Assembly (NCBI RefSeq): GCF_000935045.1
Contig: NZ_JYKS01000007.1
Coordinates: forward strand, 62,001 to 126,000
Source: Pseudomonas sp. 10-1B
GTDB taxonomy: Bacteria > Pseudomonadota > Gammaproteobacteria > Pseudomonadales > Pseudomonadaceae
DNA: 64,000 nt
Direction of reading: 5' to 3'
Below, in pieces: positions 18,555 through 30,597 of the stretch; within the stretch, counting starts at the first letter, position 1, and every line of letters starts with the position of its first letter. Below the pieces are notes generated by a model. The model did not search any database. It saw only the letters and a program-made list of their open reading frames with translations, and was not told where the DNA came from. Both the position numbers and the translations under genes were made by a program.

Positions 18555-19445
18555 ATGTCCAAACGCCTGGTGCCCTCCATGACCGCCCTGCAGTGCTTTG
18601 AAGCTGCAGCCCGCCATTTGAGCTTTACCCGTGCCGCCGAAGAGCTGCACCTGACCCAGAGCGCGGTCAGCAAGCAAGTGGCGCAGCTTGAAGACATGCT
18701 GCGCCATCACCTGTTCCTGCGCATTCGCCGGCGGCTGCAGCTGACCCCGGCCGGCAGCCTGTACCTGGCCGAGGTGAACAAGATCCTCACCCAGGTGGAT
18801 ATGTCCAGCCGCTACGTCCTCACCTACGGCGAGCAGACCGAGATATTGAAGGTAGCCACTCAACCGAGTTTTGGCGTGCGCTGGTTGATCCCGCATCTCA
18901 AAGGCTTTGGCAAGCGCCACACCAACATCCACTTGGATATCCGCAACGAGATGGAGCCGTTCGCCCTGCTGCAGGGGTCGGCGGATGTAGTGTTCTTCTA
19001 TGGCCAGGGCACCTGGCCGGGGGCTACCTGCGTGGAACTGTTCCGCGAAGAAGTGGTGCCGGTGTGTGCGCCGGAGCTGCTGGCCGGGCGTGAACCGAGC
19101 GATGCCGGGGAGCTGGCCGACCTGGTGCTGCTGCAAAGCACCTCGCGACCGGAGGCCTGGCATGAGTGGTTTCTGGAGCAGGACCTGCAGAGCGTCAGCG
19201 CCTACCATGGGCCGCGCTTCGATACGTTCTATATGGCGCTGAGCGCGGCGCAGGCTGGGTGCGGGGTGGCGTTGGTACCACGCTACCTGGCGGCGAAGGA
19301 ATTGGCGGAAGGGAGTTTGGTAGTGCCGTGGAATCATGCGATGCGCAGTGCCGGGGCGCATTACCTGGCATATGCCGAGCATGCGGCGGAGGTGCCCAAG
19401 GTGCGGGCGTTGGTGGAGTGGATTGGCGAGCAGCTATCGGCTTGA
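18555..19445 (+). CDS. LysR-family regulator, GcvA-like, of the lysine catabolic block
   Basis: The 296-residue protein has the N-terminal winged helix (MTALQCFEAAARHLSFTRAA, TQSAVSKQVAQLED) and a LysR substrate-binding domain (TQPSFGVRWLIPHL). It is divergent from amaB-amaA and precedes hglS, so it is a good candidate regulator of L-pipecolate/2-aminoadipate degradation. An alternative ATG 24 nt upstream (18531) is possible. No single binding site is clear in the 136-nt divergent gap. Confidence 0.88.
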   Translation: MSKRLVPSMTALQCFEAAARHLSFTRAAEELHLTQSAVSKQVAQLEDMLRHHLFLRIRRRLQLTPAGSLYLAEVNKILTQVDMSSRYVLTYGEQTEILKVATQPSFGVRWLIPHLKGFGKRHTNIHLDIRNEMEPFALLQGSADVVFFYGQGTWPGATCVELFREEVVPVCAPELLAGREPSDAGELADLVLLQSTSRPEAWHEWFLEQDLQSVSAYHGPRFDTFYMALSAAQAGCGVALVPRYLAAKELAEGSLVVPWNHAMRSAGAHYLAYAEHAAEVPKVRALVEWIGEQLSA

Positions 19446-19543
19446 GGGCCTCTTCGCGGGCAAGCCCGCTCCTACAGGGTATGGCACAAGGCTCAGGCAT
19501 TGTGCGGTCCCTGTGGGAGCTGGCTTGCCGGCGATAGGGCCCT
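19446..19543. repeat. REP pair, mixed types
   Basis: The left copy is CGCGGGCAAGCCCGCTCCTAC and the right copy is GTGGGAGCTGGCTTGCCGGC, between the LysR gene and hglS. Confidence 0.9.
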
Positions 19544-19648
19544 GGAGGTCGATCAAAAATGGAATGACTGAGCCACTTTTTTTCGCTTGTGAGCCAAGTG
19601 CATTCCCAGCTTTCATGTAAGCGTCCGAACCCAACCAGGAAGCTAGCG

Positions 19649-21043
19649 ATGCCCGCCCACGATTTCGTCAGCCCCGACAGCATTCGCGCGCAGTTCTCTG
19701 CCGCCATGTCGCTCATGTACAAACAGGAAGTGCCGCTGTACGGCACGCTGCTGGAGCTGGTGAGCGAAATCAACCAGCAGGTCATGGCCCAGCAACCCGA
19801 GGTCGCCCAGGCCCTGCGCTGGACCGGCGAAATCGAGCGCCTGGACCAAGAGCGCCACGGTGCCATCCGCGTCGGTAGCGCAGCAGAACTGGCCACCATC
19901 GCCCGCCTGTTCGCGGTAATGGGCATGCAGCCGGTTGGCTACTACGACCTCAGCTCCGCCGGCGTACCAGTGCACTCCACCGCCTTCCGCGCCGTGCACG
20001 AGCAATCCCTGCACGTCAGCCCGTTCCGTGTGTTCACCTCGCTGCTGCGCCTGGAGCTGATCGACAACCCGCAACTGCGCGAACTGGCGCAGAGCATCCT
20101 GGCCAAACGCCAGATCTTCACCACCCGTGCCCTCGAACTGATCGCCCAGTGCGAACGCGATGGCGGCCTGAACGCCGCGGATGCCCAGGCGTTCGTGCAG
20201 GAAGCGCTGCACACCTTCCGTTGGCACCATGACGCCACCGTCACTGCCGAGCAGTACCAGCAACTGCACGACCAGCATCGCCTGATCGCCGACGTAGTGG
20301 CCTTCAAGGGCCCGCACATCAACCACCTGACCCCGCGAACGCTGGACATCGATGCGATCCAGGTTGGCATGCCGGCCAAGGGTATTCCGCCAAAGGCCGT
20401 GGTCGAAGGCCCGCCCACCCGCCGCCACCCGATCCTGCTGCGCCAGACCAGCTTCAAGGCCCTGCAGGAAAAGGTCGCCTTCAGCGACCAGCAGGGCAGC
20501 GAAGGCAGCCACACCGCGCGTTTTGGCGAGATCGAACAACGCGGCGCGGCGCTGACGCCGAAGGGTCGCCAGCTGTACGACAAACTGCTCGACGCCACCC
20601 GCGCCGCCCTGGGTGGTGCACCGGCCGAGGCCAACGCCGAGCGCTACATGGCGCTGCTGAAGGACACCTTTGCCGAATTCCCGGACGACCTGGCGCAGAT
20701 GCGTGAACAGGGCCTGGCATACTTCCGCTACTTCGCCACCGAGAAGGGCCTGGCCGCGCGCGACCAGGACGGCCGCCCGACTACTCTGGAGGGCTTGATC
20801 GAGGCCGGCCATGTGCACTTCGAGGCGCTGGTATACGAGGACTTCCTGCCGGTGAGTGCGGCGGGGATCTTCCAGTCCAACCTGGGTGACGATGCGCAGG
20901 CCGAGTACGGCAGCAACGCCAACCGCGATGCCTTTGAAGCGGCGTTGGGGCTACAGGTGCAGGATGAGCTGGCACTGTATGCGCAGAGCGAGCGCCGCTC
21001 GCTGCAGGCTTGTGCGCAGGCGCTGAACCTGGGTTCGATGTAA
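19649..21043 (+). CDS. hglS: 2-oxoadipate dioxygenase/decarboxylase HglS (YdcJ/DUF1338)
   Basis: The 464-residue DUF1338 protein belongs to the family of P. putida HglS, an Fe(II) enzyme that converts 2-oxoadipate to D-2-hydroxyglutarate. Visible conserved stretches are GMQPVGYYDLSSAGVPVHST, HVSPFRVFTSLLRLELI, GPHINHLTPRTLDID, GMPAKGIPPKAVVEGPP and HFEALVYEDFLPVSAAGIFQ, which carry the likely metal-binding His/Glu residues. Together with AmaA and AmaB this completes most of the path from pipecolate to 2-ketoglutarate. The start at 19649 is preceded by AGGAAG. Confidence 0.9.
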   Translation: MPAHDFVSPDSIRAQFSAAMSLMYKQEVPLYGTLLELVSEINQQVMAQQPEVAQALRWTGEIERLDQERHGAIRVGSAAELATIARLFAVMGMQPVGYYDLSSAGVPVHSTAFRAVHEQSLHVSPFRVFTSLLRLELIDNPQLRELAQSILAKRQIFTTRALELIAQCERDGGLNAADAQAFVQEALHTFRWHHDATVTAEQYQQLHDQHRLIADVVAFKGPHINHLTPRTLDIDAIQVGMPAKGIPPKAVVEGPPTRRHPILLRQTSFKALQEKVAFSDQQGSEGSHTARFGEIEQRGAALTPKGRQLYDKLLDATRAALGGAPAEANAERYMALLKDTFAEFPDDLAQMREQGLAYFRYFATEKGLAARDQDGRPTTLEGLIEAGHVHFEALVYEDFLPVSAAGIFQSNLGDDAQAEYGSNANRDAFEAALGLQVQDELALYAQSERRSLQACAQALNLGSM

Positions 21044-21057
21044 GGCTACAGATCGCC

Positions 21058-21238
21058 GGGGCCGCTTTGCGCCCCTATCGCCGGCAAGCCAGCTCCCACA
21101 GGATCACATCAAGCCTGAGGCAGGTGCAGCCCCCTGTGGGAGCTGGCTTGCCGGCGATGAGGCCAGGACAGGCAGCACAGTCAGTAGCGCTCAAACCTGT
21201 GGGAGCGGGCGAGCCCGCGAAGAGGCCGGTGCAGGCGA
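21058..21238. repeat. Cluster of three REP elements
   Basis: Two GCTGGCTTGCCGGC-type copies in inverted orientation are followed by a third copy, GTGGGAGCGGGCGAGCCCGC. It is the longest REP cluster in the window, between convergent hglS and a LysR gene. Confidence 0.9.
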
Positions 21239-22165
21239 TCAAAGGGGCGGCAGGATTTCCACATCGGGCAAATCCATCGCCGCCACCTCCTGCTGCAGAA
21301 ACGCACTCAAGCGCCGCAACCGCTCGCCCCCACGCCGGGTGCGTGGCCATACCAGGTAATAATCCATGCCGCTGGGCACCGCCGTCGGCCAGGGCAGGCT
21401 CAAGCGCTTCTGCGCCACATCCTCTGCCACCATCAACAAGTCGCCCATGGATATCCCGTAGCCACGCGCCGCGGCAATCATGCCCAGTTCCAGGGTGTCG
21501 AACACTTGCCCGCCCTTGAGCGATACCTTGTCGCGCAGGCCCATGCGCTCCAGCCATTCGCGCCAGTCACGCTTGTCCACCGTGGGGTGCAGCAGCTCGA
21601 TACCGGCCAGCCGGCGCACGTCCCAGGGCTCTTCGTCGAGCAGGTCTGGCGCACCGACCGGGATCAGCAACTCCGGAAACAGCTTGCGCACCTCCCAATC
21701 CGCCGGGAACACCCCGTCGCTGAGCAACACCGCACAATCGAATGGCTCCTGGTTGAAGTCCACATGGTCGACATCCATCCAGGCACTGGTCAGTTGCACT
21801 TCATTGCCCGGCTGCAGGTGGCGAAAACGGCTAAGACACGCCAGCAACCAGCGCATGGTCAGGGTCGAGGGGGCTTTCATGCGCAGGATGTCATCTTCGC
21901 CACACAAGGTTTCGCAGGCCCGCTCGAACGCGGCGAAGCCTTCACGCACACCCGGCAGCAGCACCCGCCCTGCTTCGGTCAGTTGCAGGCTGCGGCCACT
22001 GCGCACGAACAGGCGGCAGGCAAAATGCTCTTCCAGTGTGCGGATATGCCGGCTGACGGCGCTTTGGGTGATCGACAGCTCTTCGCCAGCACGGGTGAAG
22101 GAGCTAAGCCGTGCGGCAGCTTCGAATGCGCGCAGGGCATACAGCGGTGGTAGCTGGCGTGACAT
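21239..22165 (-). CDS. LysR-family transcriptional regulator
   Basis: The 308-residue protein has an N-terminal HTH (LYALRAFEAAARLSSFTRAG, TQSAVSRHIRTLEEHF) and a GcvA-type effector domain (APSTLTMRWLLACLSRF). Its start at 22165 follows from the MSRQLPPLYALRAFEAAAR N-terminus. It is divergent from the MATE exporter at 22321, 155 nt away, and may control it; the inducer is unknown. Confidence 0.87.
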   Translation of the reverse strand: MSRQLPPLYALRAFEAAARLSSFTRAGEELSITQSAVSRHIRTLEEHFACRLFVRSGRSLQLTEAGRVLLPGVREGFAAFERACETLCGEDDILRMKAPSTLTMRWLLACLSRFRHLQPGNEVQLTSAWMDVDHVDFNQEPFDCAVLLSDGVFPADWEVRKLFPELLIPVGAPDLLDEEPWDVRRLAGIELLHPTVDKRDWREWLERMGLRDKVSLKGGQVFDTLELGMIAAARGYGISMGDLLMVAEDVAQKRLSLPWPTAVPSGMDYYLVWPRTRRGGERLRRLSAFLQQEVAAMDLPDVEILPPL

Positions 22166-22320
22166 GAGGCACCTGCAATATGGGCGTGAAAAGTGAATCA
22201 CCGAGGAGCATATATGCATGAGTTCAACTCATGCCAACTATCGCTTTTATCCTTTTGTGCAAAGTTGACCGAAGCCTCAGAATCGCGCTTCGGTCATCAC
22301 CCCAGGAAAAGGACACCCCC

Positions 22321-23709
22321 ATGCACGTCGCGCCCACCACAGAACTCAAGGCTTTGCTGCGCCTGGCCGGGCCGCTGATCGCCTCGCAGTTGGCGCACAT
22401 GCTGATGGTGCTGACCGACACCCTGATGATGGCCCGCATCAGCCCGCAGGCCCTGGCCGGTGGTGGCCTGGGTGCGGCGAGCTACTCGTTCGTGTCGATT
22501 TTCTGCCTGGGTGTGATCGCCGCAGTCGGCACCCTGGTGGCGATTCGCAAGGGCGCCAACGACATCGAGGGGGCCACGCGCCTGGCGCAGAGTGGCCTCT
22601 GGCTGGCCTGGGGCCTGGCGCTGTTCGCTGCACTGGTGCTGTGGAACCTTGAACCGGTACTGCTGCTGTTCGGGCAAAAGCCCGAGAACGTGGCCTCGGC
22701 TGCCGAATTCCTCACCCTGCTGCCGCTGGCCCTGCCCGGCTACCTGACCTTCATGGCCCTGCGCGGCTTCACCAGCGCGCTGGGTCGCTCGACCCCGGTG
22801 ATGGTCATCAGCCTGGTCGGCACGGTGCTCAACTACCTGTTCAACGTGGCGCTGATCGAGGGCATGTTCGGCCTGCCCAAGCTGGGCCTGATGGGCATTG
22901 GCCTGGTCACCGCAGTGGTGTCGATGGGCATGGCCATCGCCCTGGCGCTGTATATCCGCTGGCACTCGGCCTATGCCGCCTACCCGCTGCGCAAGGGCCT
23001 GTCGCGCCCGTCACTGCCAGCACTGCGCGAGCTGTGGCGGCTGGGCCTGCCGATTGGCGGCACCTATATGGTGGAAGTGGGCCTGTTCGCCTTCGCCGCG
23101 CTGTGCATGGGCGTGCTGGGCAGCACCGAGCTGGCGGCGCATCAGATTGCCCTGCAGATCGTCTCCACGGCGTTCATGGTGCCCACCGGCTTGTCGTATG
23201 CGGTGACCATGCGCGTGGGCTTGTACTACGGCGCTGGCAACCTGCTGGCTGCGCGCAGCGCCGGGCGGGTGGGCATCGGCTTCGGGGCAATGATCATGTT
23301 TGCCTTCGCCGCTCTGTTCTGGCTGCTGCCCGATGCGCTGGTGGGGCTGTTCATCGACCGGAATGACCCAGGCTTTGCAGCCATCTACCAACTGGCGGTG
23401 CAACTGGTGATGGTGGCCGCCTGGTTCGAGTTGTTCGATGGCATGCAGACCATCGCGATGGGCTCTATCCGTGGGCTGAAGGATGCCAAGACCACCTTTC
23501 TGATCGGGCTGTGCTGCTATTGGCTGGTGGGGGCACCGAGTGCCTGGCTGTTCGCGTTCAATCTGGGCGGTGGGGCGGTCGGGATCTGGTGGGGGTTGGC
23601 GTTGGGGCTGGCATGTGCGGCGGTGGCGCTGACCTTTGGCTTTGAGTGGCGGATGAAGCGGTTGCTTGTGAAGGCTGAGGTTCGTGCAGGGGCTGCTGCT
23701 TCGGCCTGA
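22321..23709 (+). CDS. MATE-family multidrug efflux protein (NorM/PmpM-like)
   Basis: The 462-residue protein has twelve hydrophobic segments arranged as two six-helix halves, with QLAHMLMVLTDTLMMARI at the start and GLPIGGTYMVEVGLFAFAAL opening the second half. MATE proteins export cationic drugs in exchange for H+ or Na+. AGGAAAAGG precedes the ATG at 22321. It is divergent from a LysR gene. Confidence 0.9.
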   Translation: MHVAPTTELKALLRLAGPLIASQLAHMLMVLTDTLMMARISPQALAGGGLGAASYSFVSIFCLGVIAAVGTLVAIRKGANDIEGATRLAQSGLWLAWGLALFAALVLWNLEPVLLLFGQKPENVASAAEFLTLLPLALPGYLTFMALRGFTSALGRSTPVMVISLVGTVLNYLFNVALIEGMFGLPKLGLMGIGLVTAVVSMGMAIALALYIRWHSAYAAYPLRKGLSRPSLPALRELWRLGLPIGGTYMVEVGLFAFAALCMGVLGSTELAAHQIALQIVSTAFMVPTGLSYAVTMRVGLYYGAGNLLAARSAGRVGIGFGAMIMFAFAALFWLLPDALVGLFIDRNDPGFAAIYQLAVQLVMVAAWFELFDGMQTIAMGSIRGLKDAKTTFLIGLCCYWLVGAPSAWLFAFNLGGGAVGIWWGLALGLACAAVALTFGFEWRMKRLLVKAEVRAGAAASA

Positions 23710-23713
23710 CGTC

Positions 23714-23790
23714 AGGGCCTCTTCGCGGGTAAACCCGCTCCCACAGGGACCGCGCAACCCTGTGGGAGCGGGTTTACCCGCGAAAGGGCC
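23714..23790. repeat. REP pair, GGTTTACCC variant
   Basis: The inverted copies CGCGGGTAAACCCGCTCCCAC and GTGGGAGCGGGTTTACCCGC fill the short gap between convergent genes. Confidence 0.9.
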
Positions 23791-25458
23791 TTAAAGGACA
23801 GCACCCAACTGACGGCCAGGCACCTTCAGCAAAAAATCGATCAACTCCTCCACTGGCAACGGCTTGCTGACCAGAAACCCCTGCACCTGGTCACAACCAA
23901 ACCCACGCAACAGGTCCAGCTGTTCTTCACTCTCCACCCCTTCAGCCACCACTTCGAGGTTGAGGTTGTGCGCCAGGTTGATCATGGCGTGCACCAGCTT
24001 GCGGTTCTCTTCGCGCATTTCCATTTCCGCAACGAAGCTGCGGTCCACCTTGAGCAAGGTGATCGGCAGGCTGTTGAGGTGCACGAACGAAGAAAACCCG
24101 GTGCCAAAGTCATCGAGCGAGAAGCGCACGCCCAACCGGCCCAGTGCATCCATGGTCTGGCGCACCAGCTCGTTGCGGCGCATCACCGCCGTTTCGGTCA
24201 GTTCGAACTCCAGCCAGCGGGCATCCACGCCGTGCTCGAGGATCAGGCGGCTCAAGGTGGCCAGCAACTGGCTGTCCTGGAACTGGCGGAAACTCAGGTT
24301 GACCGCCATATGCAGCGGCTCCAGCCCCCGCTCGCACAGCACCTGCATGTCGCGCAGGGCCCGGGAAATCACCCAGTAGCCCAGCGGCACGATCAGGCCG
24401 CTCTGCTCCGCCAGCGGCACGAACTCGCTGGGCGGCAACAGGCCACGCTCGGCATGACGCCAGCGCACCAGGGCCTCGAGGCCGACGATGCGCCCGTCGG
24501 CCAGGTTCAGCCGTGGCTGGTAGTGCAGCTCCAGCTCGTCGCGGCGCAGGGCGCGGCGCAGCTCGCTTTCCAGGTCGGCAAGGCTGCGGGCATTGCGGTT
24601 GATGCGCTCATTGAAGACATGGAAGGTACAGCCCTGGATGCCCTTGGCCTGGCGCATGGCGATGTGTGCGTGCCACATCAGCGGGTCGGCGCCGCCCTGG
24701 GCACGGGCATGGGCCAGGCCCAGGCTGCAACCCAGCAGCAGGCTTTCGCCGTCGATCCAGTAGGGTTCGGCCAGGGCCTCGACGATGCGTTCGGCAATCC
24801 ATTCGGCGCGGTTGGGGTCGCGGCGGGTGTCGATCAGCAGGGCGAACTCATCGCTGCCCAGGCGCGCCAGCTGGTCGCCAGCCTCCAGCTGATGCTTCAG
24901 GCGCGCCACCACCTGCAGGATCAGGCGGTCGCCGCTCTGGTGGCCGAGGGCATCGTTGACATGGCGGAAGTTGTCCAGGTCCAGGTGGCCGAGGGCAACG
25001 CCACGGCCGTCGTTCTCGGCCAGGCGCGCGGTCAACAAAGCCTGGAAGCCTTGGCGGTTGGCGATGCCGGTCAGCGGGTCCTGCTCGGCCAGGCGCTGCA
25101 AGGTGGCCACCAGCACGCCGCGCTCGCGCACATGGCGCAGCGAGCGGCGCAAGCTGTCGGTATTGAGCTGGTCACGCACCAGCCAGTCGCTGACGGCGCT
25201 GGGCGCCACCTCGGGCTCACGGTCGAGCAGCAGGATGGTCGGCAGCTCGCAGCGCCCGGGTACCGGCTGCAGGGCCGGGGTTGCCAGGACCACGGCATGG
25301 CGGTCATGGCTGAACAGGCTGTCGACCGCCTCCCAGTTCGGCGCGGTCAGCAGCACGGCGCTGCCGCCCAGGGCAGGCATGCACGCGTGCAACAAGGCGG
25401 CCCATTCCGGCTCATCGGCCAACAGCAGCAAACGCAATGGTTCGACAGGCGTGGACAA
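23791..25458 (-). CDS. GGDEF/EAL protein with degenerate GGDEF and receiver-like N-terminus
   Basis: The 555-residue protein has a ~120-residue N-terminal domain resembling a response-regulator fold (LRLLLLADEPEWAALLHACM), then a GGDEF domain (DPLTGIANRQGF) in which the active-site motif is GSDEF, and an EAL domain with intact EALVRW, VNLSFRQFQD, ELTETAVM, DDFGTGFSSF and EGVESEEQ. It is therefore probably mainly a c-di-GMP phosphodiesterase, with GGDEF possibly regulatory; this is inferred from the motifs. It is divergent from rep with an AT-rich, Fur-box-like element between. Confidence 0.9.
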   Translation of the reverse strand: MSTPVEPLRLLLLADEPEWAALLHACMPALGGSAVLLTAPNWEAVDSLFSHDRHAVVLATPALQPVPGRCELPTILLLDREPEVAPSAVSDWLVRDQLNTDSLRRSLRHVRERGVLVATLQRLAEQDPLTGIANRQGFQALLTARLAENDGRGVALGHLDLDNFRHVNDALGHQSGDRLILQVVARLKHQLEAGDQLARLGSDEFALLIDTRRDPNRAEWIAERIVEALAEPYWIDGESLLLGCSLGLAHARAQGGADPLMWHAHIAMRQAKGIQGCTFHVFNERINRNARSLADLESELRRALRRDELELHYQPRLNLADGRIVGLEALVRWRHAERGLLPPSEFVPLAEQSGLIVPLGYWVISRALRDMQVLCERGLEPLHMAVNLSFRQFQDSQLLATLSRLILEHGVDARWLEFELTETAVMRRNELVRQTMDALGRLGVRFSLDDFGTGFSSFVHLNSLPITLLKVDRSFVAEMEMREENRKLVHAMINLAHNLNLEVVAEGVESEEQLDLLRGFGCDQVQGFLVSKPLPVEELIDFLLKVPGRQLGAVL

Positions 25459-25512
25459 GCGGGCTCCTTAGGGCTTCACGGTGCAACGATAACTGCCAGG
25501 TATGCTACTGCA

Positions 25513-25537
25513 TTTAATGAAAATGATTTTCAATTTT
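25513..25537. promoter_or_regulatory. Fur-box-like AT-rich inverted repeat
   Basis: The sequence TTAATGAAAATGATTTTCAA resembles the Fur consensus (GATAATGATAATCATTATC) and lies in the divergent promoter region of the GGDEF/EAL gene and rep. Binding is inferred only from sequence. Confidence 0.45.
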
Positions 25538-25754
25538 ATACATGTTTTCACGGGCGTAGCATCCCGACGTATTTTGTCGTGCATCCTGCGCGAAACGAGA
25601 CGAACCGGCAAATATGATTTTTTCAGCTACTAGGATTAGTGGCACTAATAGTGGGACGGACAAAAGTCTGACTCAGACGTCAGACGGTCGCGCCACAACC
25701 GCCCCATGCCTGTTAGAATGCGCGGCTATTTTCTGGCGACCCCCGGTTTCTAGC

Positions 25755-28401
<2,647 letters not shown>

Positions 28402-28408
28402 TCGCGGC

Positions 28409-28501
28409 GCCTGCTTCGCGGGCACGCCCGCTCCCACAGGACCAACACAGATCTTAAGAACTGTGCAGTACCTGTGGGAGCGGGCGTGCCCGCGAATGGC
28501 C
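28409..28501. repeat. REP pair
   Basis: The inverted copies CGCGGGCACGCCCGCTCCCAC and GTGGGAGCGGGCGTGCCCGC lie between convergent xpt and the acetyl-CoA hydrolase gene. Confidence 0.9.
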
Positions 28502-28511
28502 TCAACCCTCT

Positions 28512-30371
28512 CTATCTGGTTGCCGCCAACCCCGCCAGCAACAGCCGCTGGTAAAGCTCTTCCTTCAGCCCCTGCAGCTGCTCCAGCCCCATCCGCGCCA
28601 GATGCCGCTCATACCCCTCCGGCCCCGGCGCATCCAGCGCAGCCTTGCCCAGTTCCAGCACCTCGCTCAGCTTGAACTTGCTCTTCAACCAGTTCAGCGC
28701 CCGCAACAAGTCCCGCTCTTCAGCCGTGAAGTCGGTCCCCAGCGGATACTCCGGGAACAACCGCGCATGCTGTGCCCTGATCGCCTCCAGCCGCTGCGGC
28801 GTGTTGTCGGCAAAGCGCGCATCCAGCTGAAAGTCCCTGGCCAGTTTGCCGGCACTCTTGGCCTGCTCGATCAGCCCCTGCTGGAACCGTGAATCACACA
28901 CCGCCAGCAACCGCGCAATCACCTCGCTGTCGGTTTGCCCGCGCAGGTCGGCAATGCCGTACTCGGTCACCACGATATCGCGCAGGTGCCGGGGGATGGT
29001 GCAGTGGCCATAGTTCCACAACAGGTTCGAGGTCACCTCCCCGCCCGCCTCGCGCCAGCTGCGCAACAGCAGGATCGAGCGCCCGCCCTCCAGGGCATGG
29101 CCCTGGGCGACGAAGTTGTACTGCCCACCCACGCCACTGAGCACCCGGCCATCCTCCAACTGGTCGGCCACCCCGGCGCCAAGCAGGGTCATCCCGAACG
29201 CGGTGTTGATGAAACGCGCATCGCGGCGCTGGCGGCGCTTTAGCGCCTCTTGCCCGTACAGTTCGTTGACGAAGCTGATACGGGTCATGGCAAACCGTGC
29301 GCGCTGCTCCAGCGGCATGTCGCGCAGGCGTTGGTAGAACGCCTGGGGGCCGAGGAAAAAGCCGCCATGCAATACCGCCCCCTGCTCATCCGCCGGGCGC
29401 CGTAGCAGGCCCGCCTCGGCCAGCACCAGCAAGCCGTTGACGAACATCTCGCTGCAGCCGTACAGGCCCTGGGCGAAGGTACCCAGCCCCCCTTCCCGGT
29501 CGATCAGCGCCTGCCACGGGCCGACATCCAGCGCATCGAGCACGGCTCGGTAGCCGACGTTGTCGTCCTGGCGCGCCAACAGCGCGGAGGCGACCGCATC
29601 CCCCATGGCGCCGATGCCAATCTGCAGGGTGCCGCCATCACGCACCAGGCTGCTGGCGTGCAGGCCGATGCAGTGGTCCTGGATGCTGACCGGCATGTTC
29701 GGTGTGGAAAACAGCCGGCGTTGCTCGGCCTCATCGAGCAGCAGGTCGAAGGCATCGATGGGCAGCTCGGCGTCGCCTGGCATGTAAGGTAGTTCGGCGT
29801 GCACCTGGCCAAGCATGAGGATGGTTTCGCCAGCGGCGCGGCGCTTGGCGATCATCGGCAGCAGGTCGAGGGTGATGTCGGGGTTGCAGGCCAGGCTCAG
29901 GTGGACGGGCCTCTCCGGCGTGGCGGCCACCAGTTGGGCGATCAGGTTCAGGCCCTTGGCGTTGATGTCACGTGCGGCGTGGCTGTAGTTGCTGCTGACG
30001 TAGTCCTGCTGGGCCGATGCGCTGTGCAGCAGGCTGCCGGGCTGCATGAAGAACTGTTCGACGTGGATGTTCGGCGGCAGGCTGTCGTTGCGCAGGTCGG
30101 CGAGGTAGCTGAGCTCTTCATAGTCGGCGAAGACGCGTTCGACGAAGGGTTCGAGAAAGCGCCGCTGCAGGCCATCGCCCAGTGGTGGGCGGCCGAGGGA
30201 CAGTGCGGTGTAGATGGTCAGTTGCCGTTCGGGCAAGTCGCGTACGCGGGCGTACAAGGCGTTGACGAAGGCGTTAGGCTTGCCCAGGCCCAGCGGCAGG
30301 CCCATGTGAATGTGGGCTGGCAGGCGCGCCAGGACTTGCTCGACGGCCTGGTCGATGGAGCAGAGGTGCAT
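28512..30371 (-). CDS. Acetyl-CoA hydrolase/transferase family protein
   Basis: The 619-residue protein belongs to the family of acetyl-CoA hydrolases, CoA transferases and propionyl-CoA:succinate CoA-transferases. The C-terminal domain contains the conserved VTEYGIADLRGQ, whose Glu forms the acyl/CoA thioester intermediate in relatives, and GVGGQYNFVAQGHALEGGRS. The exact acyl donor cannot be read from sequence. It is longer than the ~500-aa enzymes. The ATG at 30371 is chosen because AGGAGG lies 5 nt before it. Confidence 0.85.
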   Translation of the reverse strand: MHLCSIDQAVEQVLARLPAHIHMGLPLGLGKPNAFVNALYARVRDLPERQLTIYTALSLGRPPLGDGLQRRFLEPFVERVFADYEELSYLADLRNDSLPPNIHVEQFFMQPGSLLHSASAQQDYVSSNYSHAARDINAKGLNLIAQLVAATPERPVHLSLACNPDITLDLLPMIAKRRAAGETILMLGQVHAELPYMPGDAELPIDAFDLLLDEAEQRRLFSTPNMPVSIQDHCIGLHASSLVRDGGTLQIGIGAMGDAVASALLARQDDNVGYRAVLDALDVGPWQALIDREGGLGTFAQGLYGCSEMFVNGLLVLAEAGLLRRPADEQGAVLHGGFFLGPQAFYQRLRDMPLEQRARFAMTRISFVNELYGQEALKRRQRRDARFINTAFGMTLLGAGVADQLEDGRVLSGVGGQYNFVAQGHALEGGRSILLLRSWREAGGEVTSNLLWNYGHCTIPRHLRDIVVTEYGIADLRGQTDSEVIARLLAVCDSRFQQGLIEQAKSAGKLARDFQLDARFADNTPQRLEAIRAQHARLFPEYPLGTDFTAEERDLLRALNWLKSKFKLSEVLELGKAALDAPGPEGYERHLARMGLEQLQGLKEELYQRLLLAGLAATR

Positions 30372-30433
30372 TGGGGCCTCCTGAGTCATCCATGGGTTCA
30401 GGGGTTGGACATGGGGCTGGCGGGTTGGTTGCC

Positions 30434-30543
30434 TGTGCCGGCCCTATCGCCGGCAAGCCGGCTCCCACAGGTACACCACAAGGCTTGAAGGCTGTGGCTA
30501 TCCTGTGGGAGCTGGCTTGCCGGCGATAGGGCCGGCACAGGCA
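30434..30543. repeat. REP pair
   Basis: The inverted copies GCCGGCAAGCCGGCTCCCAC and GTGGGAGCTGGCTTGCCGGC lie between two minus-strand genes. Confidence 0.9.
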
Positions 30544-30577
30544 GCAAAAAAACAAAGCCCGCCATCAACGGCGGGCC
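30544..30577 (-). terminator. Terminator of the cytochrome c5 gene
   Basis: On the minus strand the GCCCGCC-GTTGAT-GGCGGGC hairpin is followed by TTTGTTTTTTT. Confidence 0.87.
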
Positions 30578-30597
30578 TCATGCAATTCAGCTGTGGC

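Noticed and set aside
23968..25617. A 549-codon frame opposite the GGDEF/EAL gene.
   Set aside because: It is a GC-driven shadow; the other strand has complete domain motifs.
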